Source of the DNA: Ensifer adhaerens
GTDB taxonomy: Bacteria; Pseudomonadota; Alphaproteobacteria; Rhizobiales; Rhizobiaceae
Length of the DNA stretch: 64,000 nucleotides
Direction of reading: 5' to 3'
Assembly: GCF_002940685.1 (NCBI RefSeq)
Contig: NZ_PNFP01000004.1
Span: forward strand, 248,001-312,000
Position numbers and translations under genes: made by a program
Shown here: positions 17,407 through 27,008 of the stretch, piece by piece
Layout: the number at the start of each line of letters is the position of its first letter
Numbering within the stretch: the stretch's first letter is position 1
Notes under the pieces: model-generated
The model's database searches: none
The model's input: only the letters and a program-made list of their open reading frames with translations
Told to the model about the DNA's origin: nothing

Positions 17407-18687
17407 TCAGGCGCGTACGGCAGCCGGCTGCGCCTTGGCATTCTTCTTTTCCAGGACCGCTTCGGTGATGGAATTCGGAATGCGCTTCGGCGTTTCGATC
17501 AGGCCGAGGACCGGCATGATGACGAGGAAGAAGCCGAAGTAGTACAGCGTGCCGATCTGCGACATCACGACATACAGGCCTTCTGCCGGACGCGAGCCGA
17601 GCCAGCCGAGCAGGATGGCGTTGGCAACGAAGATCCAGAAGAACAGCTTGTACCACGGACGGTAGACGGCCGAGCGAACCTTGGAGGTGTCGAGCCAGGG
17701 CAGGAAGAACAGGATGATGATCGAGCCGAACATCACCAGAACGCCGCCGAGCTTGGAGTCGATCGGGCCGATGTTGAAGGTGATGGCGCGCAGCATCGCG
17801 TAGAACGGCAGGTAATACCATTCCGGAACGATGTGAGCAGGCGTCTTCAGCGCGTCAGCCGGAATGTAGTTGTCCGGATGGCCGAGGAAGTTCGGCTGGT
17901 AGAAGACGAACCAGGCATAGATGATCAGGAAGACGGAAACGCCGAGCGCATCCTTCAGCGTCGCATAGGGCGTGAAGGGAACGGTGTCGGTCTTGGACTT
18001 CACTTCAACGCCGGTCGGGTTGGTCTGGCCGGTGACGTGCAGGGCCCAGATGTGCAGGACGACGACGCCGGCGATCATGAAGGGCAGCAGGTAGTGCAGC
18101 GAGAAGAAGCGGTTCAGCGTCGGCTGGTCGACGGCAAAGCCACCGAGCAGGAACTGCTGGATCCACTCGCCCACCAGCGGGAACGCGGTGAAGAAGCCGG
18201 TGATGACGGTCGCGCCCCAGAAGGACATCTGACCCCAGGGCAGAACGTAGCCCATGAAGCCGGTCGCCATCATCAGGAGGTAGATGACCACGCCGAGGAT
18301 CCAGAGGATTTCGCGCGGAGCCTTGTACGAGCCGTAGTAGAGACCGCGGGCGATGTGCAGGTAGACGGCGATGAAGAAGAAGGATGCGCCGTTGGCATGC
18401 ATGTAGCGCAGCAGCCAGCCGTGATTGACGTCGCGCATGATCTTTTCGACCGAGTTGAAGGCGACGGTCGTTTCAGCGGCGTAGTGCATGGCCAGCACGA
18501 TACCGGTCAGGATCTGGACGATCAGCATGACCGAGAGCATGGCGCCGAAGGTGTAGGCGTAGTTCAGGTTCCGGGGAACCGGGTAGCTGATGAAGCTATC
18601 GTGAACAAGACGCGGCAACGGCAGACGGGAATCAACCCATTTCTCAATGCCAGTCGTCGGCGTGTAGGTTGAATGTTCAGCACTCAT
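17407..18687 (-). CDS. petB: Cytochrome b subunit of the bc1 complex
   Basis: 426 residues from the ATG at 18687 (GAGGGG ten bases upstream; a TTG at 18705 would overlap the petA stop). It holds the two b haems and the quinol oxidation and reduction sites. Visible landmarks: the helix-B and helix-D His pairs ([30 protein letters not shown] and [21 protein letters not shown]), [14 protein letters not shown], and the PEWY motif of the Qo site. At least eight transmembrane helices. The 14-base gap after petA implies an operon. Confidence 0.96.
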   Translation of the reverse strand: MSAEHSTYTPTTGIEKWVDSRLPLPRLVHDSFISYPVPRNLNYAYTFGAMLSVMLIVQILTGIVLAMHYAAETTVAFNSVEKIMRDVNHGWLLRYMHANGASFFFIAVYLHIARGLYYGSYKAPREILWILGVVIYLLMMATGFMGYVLPWGQMSFWGATVITGFFTAFPLVGEWIQQFLLGGFAVDQPTLNRFFSLHYLLPFMIAGVVVLHIWALHVTGQTNPTGVEVKSKTDTVPFTPYATLKDALGVSVFLIIYAWFVFYQPNFLGHPDNYIPADALKTPAHIVPEWYYLPFYAMLRAITFNIGPIDSKLGGVLVMFGSIIILFFLPWLDTSKVRSAVYRPWYKLFFWIFVANAILLGWLGSRPAEGLYVVMSQIGTLYYFGFFLVIMPVLGLIETPKRIPNSITEAVLEKKNAKAQPAAVRA

Positions 18688-18701
18688 TATCAGTAGTCCC
18701 C

Positions 18702-19280
18702 TCAACCGATCTTGATAACTGTGTCGGATACGAACGAGAAGGTCGGCACGTGAAGGTTCTCCGGCGCCGGACCCTTACGGATGCGGCCGGCCGTATCGTA
18801 GTGCGAACCGTGGCAGGGACAGAACCAGCCACCGAAATCACCGGCCTGGCCGAGCGGCACGCAACCGAGATGGGTGCAGGAACCGATCATGACGATCCAG
18901 TTTTCCTTGCCTTCGCCGGCGGAGCGATCGAGGTCGCTCGCGCTCGCGTCGGCCGGAAGGTTGGCGTTGCGCGCAACCTGGTCCTTCAGCTCGTCGAGCT
19001 TGACGGCCTTTGCCTCTTCGACTTCCTTCTCCGTACGGTTGCGGATGAAGATCGGCTTGCCGCGCCATTTCGCCGTCAGTGACATGCCGGGCTGCAGGCT
19101 CGAAACGTCAACCTCGATCGAGGCGAGCGCGAGCGTGGATGCATCCGGACGCATCTGGTCGATGAAGGGCCAGGCGACGGCACCAGCGCCGACGACGCCT
19201 GCCATTCCGGTAGCCAGATAAAGGAAATCGCGGCGTGTGGGCTCGCCCAAGGCCTCGCTTGAAGTGTCGTGTTCGCTCAC
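18702..19280 (-). CDS. petA: Rieske iron-sulfur subunit of the bc1 complex
   Basis: 192 residues. A twin-arginine anchor ([19 protein letters not shown]) leads into the hinge and the Rieske domain. Cluster ligands are Cys135 and His137 in CTHLGC and Cys154 and His157 in CPCHGSHYD; Cys140 and Cys156 form the stabilising disulfide. First gene of petA-petB-petC. A FixK/FNR-type palindrome lies about 80 bases upstream of the ATG, suggesting oxygen-linked control. Confidence 0.96.
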   Translation of the reverse strand: MSEHDTSSEALGEPTRRDFLYLATGMAGVVGAGAVAWPFIDQMRPDASTLALASIEVDVSSLQPGMSLTAKWRGKPIFIRNRTEKEVEEAKAVKLDELKDQVARNANLPADASASDLDRSAGEGKENWIVMIGSCTHLGCVPLGQAGDFGGWFCPCHGSHYDTAGRIRKGPAPENLHVPTFSFVSDTVIKIG

Positions 19281-19352
19281 GGCTAAACCATCCTCTCACG
19301 CAATATTGCGGAAACCGCATCCGCCCCCGGCGAAATTCCTGCCCCTTGCGGT

Positions 19353-19366
19353 TTGATCCAGGTCAA
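19353..19366 (-). promoter_or_regulatory. FixK/FNR-type binding box upstream of petA
   Basis: The sequence TTGATCCAGGTCAA fits the FNR/FixK consensus TTGA-(T/C)-N4-(A/G)-TCAA at every fixed position. It is centred about 79 bases from the petA ATG, inside a 379-base intergenic region. The transcription start is unknown, so activator and repressor placement cannot be told apart. Confidence 0.6.
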
Positions 19367-19659
19367 GGAACCACGCCCTATTCATAGTGCTGATGCTCCG
19401 TCGCCCTGCAGTTGCAACGCGACATCGGCACCAGAATCCGGAAAAACTCTGCGCGCACACAGCCCGCAGAATCCCCGTCAATCCGGCGCGTTCTATGCTT
19501 GATCGCAAATTATGTCCAGCCTTGACAAGGGGATGTGGGCAGATTGTCGCGGGGAAAAGCGCGGCCAATTGGCACAAGGACTTGACGGCCATCAGTTAGG
19601 CGGAATTTGTGCCCGCCAGATGGGCTTGAAGGTGCCCCCGAGGGTGCTCTTGCGGTACC

Positions 19660-21525
19660 CTACTCCGCCGCCTCTTCCCGGGCGAGAAATCCGCCTGACT
19701 GGCGTGACCAGAGCCCGGCGTAGAGACCGCCGCGGGCAACGAGTTCGGCGTGCGTGCCCTCTTCGACGATCCTCCCCTTGTCCATGACGACAAGCCGGTC
19801 GAGGGCGGCAATCGTCGACAGCCGGTGCGCGATCGCGAGCACCGTCTTGCCCTGCATCAGGCGGTCGAGATTGGACTGGATCGCCGCTTCCACCTCTGAA
19901 TCAAGTGCGGAGGTCGCTTCGTCGAGCACCAGGATCGGCGCATCCTTCAGCATCACCCGGGCAATCGCGATGCGCTGCCGTTGGCCGCCCGAAAGCTTGA
20001 CGCCGCGTTCGCCGACATGGGCGTCGAGCCCCTTGCGGCCACGCTGGTCCTGAAGGTCGACGATGAAGTCATAGGCCTCGGCCTTGCGCGCCGCGGCGAT
20101 CAGCTGTTCCTCGTCGGCATCCGGCCGGCCGAAGAGGATGTTGTCGCGGATCGAGCGGTGCAGGAGCGAGGTATCCTGGCTGACCATGCCGACCTGCGCC
20201 CGCAGCGATTCCTGCCTGACGGCGGCAATGTCCTGGCCGTCGACCAGGATGCGCCCGCTTTCGAGATCGTAGAAGCGCAACAGGAGGTTGACGAGCGTCG
20301 ACTTGCCGGCGCCGGAGCGACCGACGATACCCACCTTCTCGCCCGGCCGGATCACCAGCGAGAAATCGTCGATGACGCGCTCGCCCTTGCCGTAGTGGAA
20401 GCGCACATGTTCGAAGCGGATTTCCGGCTTGCTCACCGCAAGGTCCGTCGCATCGGGCCGGTCGACGAGACCGATCGGCTGCGAGACCAGCTCGGCCGAG
20501 TTCTGGATCGTGCCGATGTTGCGCATGATCGAGTTGAACTGGGTCATCATGCGGCCAAGCAGCATGTTGAGCCGAAGCACCAGCGCCAGGGTGAAGGCGA
20601 CGGCGCCGGAGCTGATCGAACCTGCGAGCCAGAGATGGATCGCATAGACGGCGATCGCCGTGATCATCAGGCCCGAAAGCAGCGCCAGCGAAGCGCGCAC
20701 CGCCGTCAAGAGCCGCGTGAACGGGATCACCGCACGCTGGAACATGTCGAAGCCGGAGCGGATGTAGCGGTCGTTCTCCTCGTCGCGTCCGAAGAGCTTC
20801 AAGGTCTGGATGTTGGAATAGGCGTCGACCATGCGACCGTTCAGCATCGAGGCCATTTCGGCCGTGTCGCGGGCGTGCTTGCGAATGCGCGGAACGAAAT
20901 AGCGCGCCAGCGACAGGAACACGACGATCCAGAAGGCGACCATCGCCGCCAGGCGCCAATCGAGCTGCGCCACCAGCGCCATGGTGGAGGCTGTGTAGAT
21001 GACGATGAACCAGACGACCTGCAGCAGCGAGACGATGAGGTCGCTCGTCGCCTGCGCCCCGGACCAGACCTTGGTGACGATCCGCCCGGAAAAGTCGTTC
21101 TGGAAGAAGGTCAGGGATTGGCGCGCGACGTGCACATAGGACTGCCAGCGCACCAGGTTGAGAAACCCTGTCGTGATCGATTGCTCCTCGACAAGGGCTG
21201 CCAGCGACACCGCCACGAAGCGGAAGAGCAGCACGGTCAGGAGCATGAACAACAGTTCCGGCCCGTTGACCGCGATCAGGCCGTTCCATCCGGCCTCGGG
21301 CTTAACGGTGTCGAGCACATCGACAAGCCTGCCGACGAAATAGAAGAGCCCCGCCTCCAGCATGGCGACGAGCCCGCCGAGCACGGCCATCGCAATGAAC
21401 GGCCCCTTGGCCTGACTGGCATAGAACCAGGCGAAGCCTGAGAGCGATTGCGGCGGCTGCAGGCGCTCGCGCGGTGCGAAAGGCTTGATCCAGTTCTCGA
21501 AGAGGCTGACGATGGCGCTGAGCAT
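19660..21525 (-). CDS. ABC exporter, fused membrane and ATPase domains (copy 1)
   Basis: 621 residues from the ATG at 21525; the longer frame runs into the neighbouring gene's terminator. An ABCB-type six-helix membrane domain spans about residues 50-340. The ATPase domain has Walker A GRSGAGKST, Q-loop VGMVSQDTSLLHRS, signature LSGGQRQRIAIARV, Walker B ILVLDEATSALDSE and the switch His in AIAHRLST, all intact. Exports an unknown substrate as a homodimer or as a heterodimer with the paralogue directly upstream, with which it shares long stretches of the ATPase domain. Confidence 0.9.
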   Translation of the reverse strand: MLSAIVSLFENWIKPFAPRERLQPPQSLSGFAWFYASQAKGPFIAMAVLGGLVAMLEAGLFYFVGRLVDVLDTVKPEAGWNGLIAVNGPELLFMLLTVLLFRFVAVSLAALVEEQSITTGFLNLVRWQSYVHVARQSLTFFQNDFSGRIVTKVWSGAQATSDLIVSLLQVVWFIVIYTASTMALVAQLDWRLAAMVAFWIVVFLSLARYFVPRIRKHARDTAEMASMLNGRMVDAYSNIQTLKLFGRDEENDRYIRSGFDMFQRAVIPFTRLLTAVRASLALLSGLMITAIAVYAIHLWLAGSISSGAVAFTLALVLRLNMLLGRMMTQFNSIMRNIGTIQNSAELVSQPIGLVDRPDATDLAVSKPEIRFEHVRFHYGKGERVIDDFSLVIRPGEKVGIVGRSGAGKSTLVNLLLRFYDLESGRILVDGQDIAAVRQESLRAQVGMVSQDTSLLHRSIRDNILFGRPDADEEQLIAAARKAEAYDFIVDLQDQRGRKGLDAHVGERGVKLSGGQRQRIAIARVMLKDAPILVLDEATSALDSEVEAAIQSNLDRLMQGKTVLAIAHRLSTIAALDRLVVMDKGRIVEEGTHAELVARGGLYAGLWSRQSGGFLAREEAAE

Positions 21526-21605
21526 GGTTCCGATATAGGCGGTTCGGCGGGAACAGCAATCGGTTTCGACACAATTGCAGATTACAAATGCGTAACATCT
21601 AAGAG

Positions 21606-21639
21606 AGCGGCCCGCCGCTCTTGCGAACGGCGGGCCGCT
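21606..21639 (-). terminator. Hairpin between the two ABC exporter genes
   Basis: Perfect 12-bp GC-rich stem (21606-21617 with 21628-21639) and a ten-base loop, five bases after the stop of the upstream exporter. The minus-strand sequence after it (CTCTTAG) is only weakly T-rich. It may be a terminator or an mRNA-stabilising hairpin. Confidence 0.6.
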
Positions 21640-21643
21640 GTTT

Positions 21644-23497
21644 CTATTCTGCTGCCTCTTCCTTCTCGACATCGTCGGCGATGAAGCCGCCCGACTGGCG
21701 CGACCAGAGATCGGCGTAAAGTCCGCCATGGGCGACGAGTTCGGCATGCGAACCCGTTTCCACGATCCGTCCGGCCTCGAGGATCACCAGCCGGTCCATC
21801 TCCGTCAGCGTCGACAGGCGATGGGCGATCGCAATCACCGTCTTGCCCGCCATCAGCGCGAACAGGTTCTCCTGGATCGCCTGTTCGACTTCGGAATCGA
21901 GCGCCGAGGTCGCCTCGTCGAGGATCAGGATCGGGGCGTCCTTGAGGAAGACGCGGGCGATCGCGATGCGCTGGCGCTGGCCGCCGGACAGCTTGACGCC
22001 GCGTTCACCGACCTGGGCATCCAGGCCCTTGCGGCCCTGGTTGTCCTCGAGCCCCTGGATGAACTCCCAGGCATTCGCCTTCTTCGCCGCGGCGATGATC
22101 GCCTCGTCGTCCGCTTCCGGGTGTCCGTAGGCGATGTTGTCGCGAATGGAGCGGTGCAAGAGCGAGGTATCCTGCGTCACGACGCCGATCTGCGAACGCA
22201 GGCTGTCCTGCGTCACGGCTGCGATGTCCTTGCCGTCGATCCGGATCGCGCCGTCCTCCAGGTCGTAGAAGCGTAAGAGCAGGTTCATCAGCGTCGTCTT
22301 GCCGGCGCCGGAGCGACCGACCAGACCGATCTTCTCGCCCGGCTCGATGTTGAGCGAGAGGTGATCGATGACGCCCTTGGCCTTGCCGTAATGGAAGCGG
22401 ATGTTGTCGAAGGCGATTGCCCCCTTGTCCGCCTTCAGCGCCTTGGCGTCCGGCTCGTCGACGATGTCGTGCGCCTTGGTCATCATTCCGATGCCGTCAT
22501 AGACCGTGCCGATATTCTCGAACAGCGCCGAGACTTCCCACATGATCCACTGCGACATGCCGTTGATGCGCATGGCAAGACCGACGGCGATCGCGATCGC
22601 GCCGACCGAGATGGCGCTCGTCAGCCAGAGGTGGATGCCAAGGGCTGCGATGGCAAAGAGCGCGATGCTGTTGTTGGCATAGACCAGGATATGGAACAGC
22701 GTCACCTTGCGCATCTGCCGATGCACGGTGTCGAGGAAGCCGTCCATGCCGTCGCGGGCATAACCTTCCTCGCGGCCGGCATGCGAGAACAGCTTGACCG
22801 TGCCGATATTGGTGTAGCTGTCGACGATCCGGCCCGTCATCATCGAACGCGCGTCGGCCTGTTCCTTGGAGATCTTCTGCAGCCGCGGCACGAAATAGCT
22901 GACGATGCAGATATAGATCGCCAGCCAGATGGCGAGCGGGATGACGAGCCGCCAGTCGGCGGTCGCGACGACGGCGAGCATGGTGACGAAATAGCTGACG
23001 ACGTAGACGAAGACGTCGAGGATCTTCATCACCGTCTCGCGCACCGCAAGCGACGTCTGCATCACTTTCGTTGCCACGCGTCCGGCGAACTCGTTGGCAA
23101 AGAAGGTCATGCTCTGGCGCAGCAGGTAGCGGTGCATCTGCCAGCGGGCGATCATCGGATAGTTGCCGAGCAGCACCTGGTGCATGATCAGGGAATCGAT
23201 CGCCACCAGGCCCGGCAGGCCGATGAGAACAAGCGCTCCCATCCAGAAGAGCTTGCCGCCCTCGGCTTCAAGGAACGTCTCGCGGTTGGCGCTCGACAGC
23301 CAGTCAACCATGTTGCCGAGGAACTGGAACAGGGCCACCTCGCCGATGGCGATCAGCGCCGTGCAGACCGACATGATGACGAGCCAAGGCACGGCCGGCT
23401 TGGAATAATGCCAGCAGAAGCCGAACAGCGTCTTCGGAGGGACCGTCGGCTCCTCCGCGGGATAGGGATTGAGGCGGGATTCAAACCAGCCAAACAT
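21644..23497 (-). CDS. ABC exporter, fused membrane and ATPase domains (copy 2)
   Basis: 617 residues. Same layout as copy 1: an N-terminal six-helix exporter domain (about 30-340) and an ATPase domain with GRSGAGKTT, VVTQDTSLLHRS, LSGGQRQRIAIARV and ILILDEATSALDSE. Every catalytic motif is intact in both copies, so there is no sign of a degenerate nucleotide site as in some heterodimeric exporters. The tandem arrangement looks like an old duplication. The substrate cannot be inferred; related proteins export lipids, peptides or drugs. Confidence 0.9.
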   Translation of the reverse strand: MFGWFESRLNPYPAEEPTVPPKTLFGFCWHYSKPAVPWLVIMSVCTALIAIGEVALFQFLGNMVDWLSSANRETFLEAEGGKLFWMGALVLIGLPGLVAIDSLIMHQVLLGNYPMIARWQMHRYLLRQSMTFFANEFAGRVATKVMQTSLAVRETVMKILDVFVYVVSYFVTMLAVVATADWRLVIPLAIWLAIYICIVSYFVPRLQKISKEQADARSMMTGRIVDSYTNIGTVKLFSHAGREEGYARDGMDGFLDTVHRQMRKVTLFHILVYANNSIALFAIAALGIHLWLTSAISVGAIAIAVGLAMRINGMSQWIMWEVSALFENIGTVYDGIGMMTKAHDIVDEPDAKALKADKGAIAFDNIRFHYGKAKGVIDHLSLNIEPGEKIGLVGRSGAGKTTLMNLLLRFYDLEDGAIRIDGKDIAAVTQDSLRSQIGVVTQDTSLLHRSIRDNIAYGHPEADDEAIIAAAKKANAWEFIQGLEDNQGRKGLDAQVGERGVKLSGGQRQRIAIARVFLKDAPILILDEATSALDSEVEQAIQENLFALMAGKTVIAIAHRLSTLTEMDRLVILEAGRIVETGSHAELVAHGGLYADLWSRQSGGFIADDVEKEEAAE

Positions 23498-23980
23498 TGC
23501 ATTGCTCCTTCAGAGTATTTTGAAGGAAAGCGGGAATTCGTCCCGCATTCTTATGATGAAAAAGTCAGTCCGGAAATGCTGGCCCGAAAAGGGCTTCGTC
23601 TTCCGGAGTCCCGGAAGCGCGTCGATCTCGGTTAAAAGATAGGTCGCGGAACCGGTCAGGCCAAACGGTGGCCCACTACTCCTGGAAGGCGTGTCAACAT
23701 CGATACAGTCATGTTTGCCTCCGTCGGTTCGCGTTGAAGAGGCTCGATCTCTACCCCTATTCGCGTCGCCATGCCAGATTGTCGCAGACTGTTTCGTGCA
23801 CATTTTTTCATCGCTCGCGCATCTGTTGCCGTTTCGGCACAGATTAGCGCCGGCAAAATCAGCGGCACGAAATTGAAGGTGGCGCGTCCCTCCGAAGGGT
23901 GGATCGCCCCACGGTTCGGTGCGATAGGAGCCGAGACCGCCCTCCGTTCCGTTATCGCCTTCAGGAGCAGCCGCAGCCAA
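23498..23980. other. Divergent intergenic region, ABC exporter / trmL
   Basis: 483 bases. Frames seen on both strands have no recognisable product and lack Shine-Dalgarno sequences. GCGGGAATTCGTCCCGC near 23529 is a short inverted repeat (GCGGGA/TCCCGC) close to the exporter start. No RNA gene or repeat family recognised. Confidence 0.35.
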
Positions 23981-24442
23981 ATGAACAACCTGCGCATCGC
24001 CCTCTACCAGCCCGACATTCCCGGCAACACCGGCACGATCCTGCGCATGGCCGCCTGCCTCGGGCTTGGCGTCGATGTCATCGAGCCGGCCGGCTTCGAC
24101 CTTTCGGACCGCAACCTGAAGCGCGCCGGCATGGATTACATCGCGTCGGTGGCGCTCACCCGCCACGTCAACTGGGAGCGCTTCGAAGAATGGCGCGTGG
24201 AAAGCGGTCGACGCCTCGTGCTCGCCTCCACCAAGGCTGCCCTGCCCTATACCCGTTATGAGTTCCGTCCCGACGACATCCTGCTCTTCGGACGGGAGAG
24301 CGCCGGCGTGCCCGATCATGTGCACGAGCGCGCCGACGGCCGTATCCTCATTCCGATGGCCGAGGGCCAGCGCTCGCTGAATATCGCGATCTCCGCCGCG
24401 ATGATCGCCGGCGAAGCGATCCGGCAGGTCTGTCCACTCTGA
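23981..24442 (+). CDS. trmL: tRNA (cytidine/uridine(34)-2'-O)-methyltransferase
   Basis: 153 residues from the ATG at 23981; an AGGAG lies 13 bases upstream. A minimal SPOUT methyltransferase, as TrmL usually is. It methylates the wobble ribose of tRNA-Leu isoacceptors using S-adenosylmethionine. Motifs: the opening LYQPDIPGNTGTILRMAA, LLFGRESAGVP, and the knot-forming RILIPMAEGQRSLNIAISAAM. The frame continues upstream without a credible start. Confidence 0.93.
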   Translation: MNNLRIALYQPDIPGNTGTILRMAACLGLGVDVIEPAGFDLSDRNLKRAGMDYIASVALTRHVNWERFEEWRVESGRRLVLASTKAALPYTRYEFRPDDILLFGRESAGVPDHVHERADGRILIPMAEGQRSLNIAISAAMIAGEAIRQVCPL

Positions 24443-24526
24443 CAGCGCAAACATCGCGACCTCCTTGGTTGTTGGCCGTGGCCGGCGTCGCCGAAGGCGA
24501 AACCGGCCACTGTGGGCAGTTGGCGT

Positions 24527-25102
24527 TTACGCCGCTACCTCGTTGTAAGGCGCGCTCTTGCGCGCCTGTTTGAGGACGCGGGCCCACCAGGTCAGCCGGT
24601 CCATCATCAAGAACAGCGGCGCGCGCAGTTCCTCGGGCTTGTAGAGATTGCCAGCCGCATCGAACTTCGACCACGCCTTGGCAAGCGAAATGCCATCGCG
24701 CAGCGTCACCGTATGCAGTTCCCCGAAAACCTGGCGCAATTGCTCGACGGCGCGAATGCCGCCCGAGGCGCCGCCATAGGAGACGAAGGAAACGGGCTTG
24801 GCGTGCCAGGGTTCGTAGACCGAATCGATCAGTTCCTTCAGCGCCGCCGGGTAGCCGTGATTGTATTCGGGCGTGACGATGATGAAGGCATCGGCCTCGG
24901 CGATCTTGCGCTCCAGCCATTCGCCGGGATTGACCGCCGCGCCGAGACCACGCGAGGTTCTGAGCCGCGCCGGATCGATAATCGTCAGGGTGAAGGTCTC
25001 GGACGCCGAAAGTTCCCGGATCAACCAGTTGGCGACCGTATCGCAGAAGCGACCCTGGCGCGCGCTGCCATAGATTACGGCAAGGGTCATTTTCTCAGTC
25101 AT
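24527..25102 (-). CDS. NADPH-dependent FMN reductase, SoxR-linked
   Basis: 191 residues from the ATG at 25102, preceded by AGGAG at nine bases; the ATG at 25126 has none. Flavodoxin-like fold: VIYGSARQGRFCD at the phosphate-binding loop, ADAFIIVTPEYNHGYPAALKELIDSVY, and FVSYGGASGG, all typical of the NADPH:FMN reductase (azoreductase/ArsH-like) family. It is divergent from soxR with a palindromic SoxR operator between them, so it is probably induced by redox-cycling compounds and helps reduce quinones or flavins. Confidence 0.9.
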   Translation of the reverse strand: MTEKMTLAVIYGSARQGRFCDTVANWLIRELSASETFTLTIIDPARLRTSRGLGAAVNPGEWLERKIAEADAFIIVTPEYNHGYPAALKELIDSVYEPWHAKPVSFVSYGGASGGIRAVEQLRQVFGELHTVTLRDGISLAKAWSKFDAAGNLYKPEELRAPLFLMMDRLTWWARVLKQARKSAPYNEVAA

Positions 25103-25147
25103 GGGGTCAGGCTCCTGTTGTCTCACTCATGGAGCCAATGCTATAAA

Positions 25148-25167
25148 ACCTCAACAATAGTTGAGGT
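25148..25167. promoter_or_regulatory. SoxR operator
   Basis: Perfect inverted repeat ACCTCAACAATAGTTGAGGT: two eight-base arms around AATA. It matches the CCTCAA...TTGAGG core of SoxR boxes and lies between the divergent FMN reductase gene (start 25102) and soxR (start 25179). MerR-type regulators bind such palindromes in overlong promoter spacers. Confidence 0.88.
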
Positions 25168-25178
25168 CAATAGGCATC

Positions 25179-25649
25179 ATGACGATCGTGAAGAATAGCG
25201 AACTGCGCCGTGAACTGACCGTGGGCGAAGTGGCGGAGCGCAGTGGCGTCGCCGTCTCCACCCTGCACTTCTATGAGACCAAGGGGCTGATCCGCAGCAA
25301 CCGCACGCGCGGCAACCAGCGGCGCTATCCGCGCAGCGTGCTGAGGCGCGTCGCCGTGATCAAGGTGGCGCAGCGGACCGGCATCCCCCTGTCGGAGATC
25401 CAGGACGCTTTGTCGGTTCTGCCGGACGATCGTCCGCTGACGGTCGAGGATTGGGGCAGATTGTCCGAAAACTGGCGCGAGCAACTGAACGAACGCATCA
25501 CCAGCCTGATGGCCTTGCGCGACCACCTGACGAGCTGCATCGGCTGCGGCTGCCTCTCCCTGCGTGAATGTCCGCTGCGCAACCCGCACGACGTCCTGTC
25601 GATGGAAGGCGCCGGCCCGCGGCTGATGGATGAAGACAGCCACCCCTGA
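25179..25649 (+). CDS. soxR: Redox-sensitive MerR-family activator SoxR
   Basis: 156 residues from the ATG at 25179. An N-terminal MerR winged helix (LTVGEVAERSGVAVSTLHFYETKGLI) and dimerisation helix are followed by the [2Fe-2S] motif C120-X2-C123-X-C125-X5-C131 (CIGCGCLSLREC) that distinguishes SoxR from other MerR proteins. Oxidation of the cluster switches on target promoters. The operator is 11 bases upstream of the ATG, so soxR probably also controls itself. No soxS is present, as expected outside enterobacteria. Confidence 0.95.
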   Translation: MTIVKNSELRRELTVGEVAERSGVAVSTLHFYETKGLIRSNRTRGNQRRYPRSVLRRVAVIKVAQRTGIPLSEIQDALSVLPDDRPLTVEDWGRLSENWREQLNERITSLMALRDHLTSCIGCGCLSLRECPLRNPHDVLSMEGAGPRLMDEDSHP

Positions 25650-25671
25650 AGAGGAGCCGCGACCGAACGAG

Positions 25672-26865
25672 TTACGAAGGCGTTTCGCTCGGCGGTCGCA
25701 GCCGCGCGAGGGCAACCATGCTTGCGAGCGTCCCGAGCGAAAACAGCATCGCTATGGACAGCGCCCACCGATTGCCGACGGCGCCTAACACATAGGAGAA
25801 GAACGGCGCCGCGACGGCAAAGGCGAGGTTGAGCGGCAGAGCGAGACGCGCCATGACCGAGGCATAGTCTCCGGCCGAAAAGAACACGAGGGGCATGGTC
25901 GCCCGGCTGACGGACATGGCGCCGCTCGACAAGCCATAGAGAAGCAGGAAAAGGACGATCGACCAGTCGCTGCCGTTGCCTGCGATGAGCGCAATCAGTG
26001 CCAGTGGCATGATGATCGCGGCGACGAGGCCCGTTGAAAGCCCGTCCCAGCGATTGCCGCCAAGGAAATCGAAGAGGCGCGCCGAAAGCTGCACGACGCC
26101 GATCGCCGATCCGAAGCCGACCGCCAGGTGTTCGGGTACGGAGAAGCTGCGAAAGAGATCGATCGCCACCAGTTGGAAACCCCAGGTAACAAAGCCGTTG
26201 AGCGCGACGGCGACCGTGATCAGAACTGCGACACGTCCGGGCGGTGCGGCTCGGGCAATCGCGCCGATCTGGTCGGGCCGCACGCCGGCCGTCGCCGTCT
26301 TGCCCTGCGATGCCCGCGGCAGCGCGAGCAGATGCAAGGGCGCGCAGACGAACAGCATCGCGCAGCCATAGGCAAACAACGTCAGGCGCCAGCCGAGCAG
26401 CGACTGCAGCAGGACCGTTGTTGGCCAGGAGATGCTCGGCGCCAGGGCCATCGCCAGCATCTGTGCTCCGATTGCCCGCCGTGCGCCGGCCCCGGCGATA
26501 TCGCTCAGAAAGATGTGCGCCGATGTCGTGAGCGTCGCTGACCCTGCAACGCCGAGGATTGCCCAGGCACAAAAGTATGTGACCGCCTCCATGGAAATGG
26601 AAAGCAGCCAAAGTCCTGGTGCGGCCAATGTCGAGCCTGCCGCCAGGATCAGTCGCGCACCGTAACGCTCATAGAGCGGCGCCAGGAGCGGTGACACCAG
26701 CGCCATCGCCACCAGCATGACGGTCGGACCGAGATAGACGGTCGAGGGGTCGAGCGCGAGGTCTCGCGCCATGTCCGCAGCCGTCACCGAGACGGCCATG
26801 AACATGACGCCCCAGGCGACGATCTGGGTGACGGAGAGAACGGCAACGGAGCGAAAGACGGGCAT
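25672..26865 (-). CDS. Major facilitator superfamily transporter
   Basis: 397 residues with about 12 hydrophobic helices. The loop after helix 2 reads LLAPLYERYGARLILAAG, an MFS motif A variant. The first helix (RSVAVLSVTQIVAWGVMFMAVSVTAADM) resembles MFS members of the oxalate/formate and monocarboxylate type. No Shine-Dalgarno sequence precedes the ATG, so the start is uncertain. It is convergent with soxR (22 bases apart), not in its operon. Substrate unknown. Confidence 0.8.
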   Translation of the reverse strand: MPVFRSVAVLSVTQIVAWGVMFMAVSVTAADMARDLALDPSTVYLGPTVMLVAMALVSPLLAPLYERYGARLILAAGSTLAAPGLWLLSISMEAVTYFCAWAILGVAGSATLTTSAHIFLSDIAGAGARRAIGAQMLAMALAPSISWPTTVLLQSLLGWRLTLFAYGCAMLFVCAPLHLLALPRASQGKTATAGVRPDQIGAIARAAPPGRVAVLITVAVALNGFVTWGFQLVAIDLFRSFSVPEHLAVGFGSAIGVVQLSARLFDFLGGNRWDGLSTGLVAAIIMPLALIALIAGNGSDWSIVLFLLLYGLSSGAMSVSRATMPLVFFSAGDYASVMARLALPLNLAFAVAAPFFSYVLGAVGNRWALSIAMLFSLGTLASMVALARLRPPSETPS

Positions 26866-27008
26866 CGGAGGGTCGAGGGGAAAGAGGGGAGCGGCGGCGG
26901 TCCCTCCCTTCTAGCCCTGAGGTTGTGACACTGTTGCGACCGCAGGTCGACAGATCGCGGGATTTGCGAAGAGCGACGATACGGCACCGTCGCCGCCGGA
27001 CCCTATGG

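Noticed and set aside
23510-24454. 314-residue open frame antisense to trmL
   Set aside because: Composition is out-of-frame-like and the opposite strand is a clear methyltransferase.
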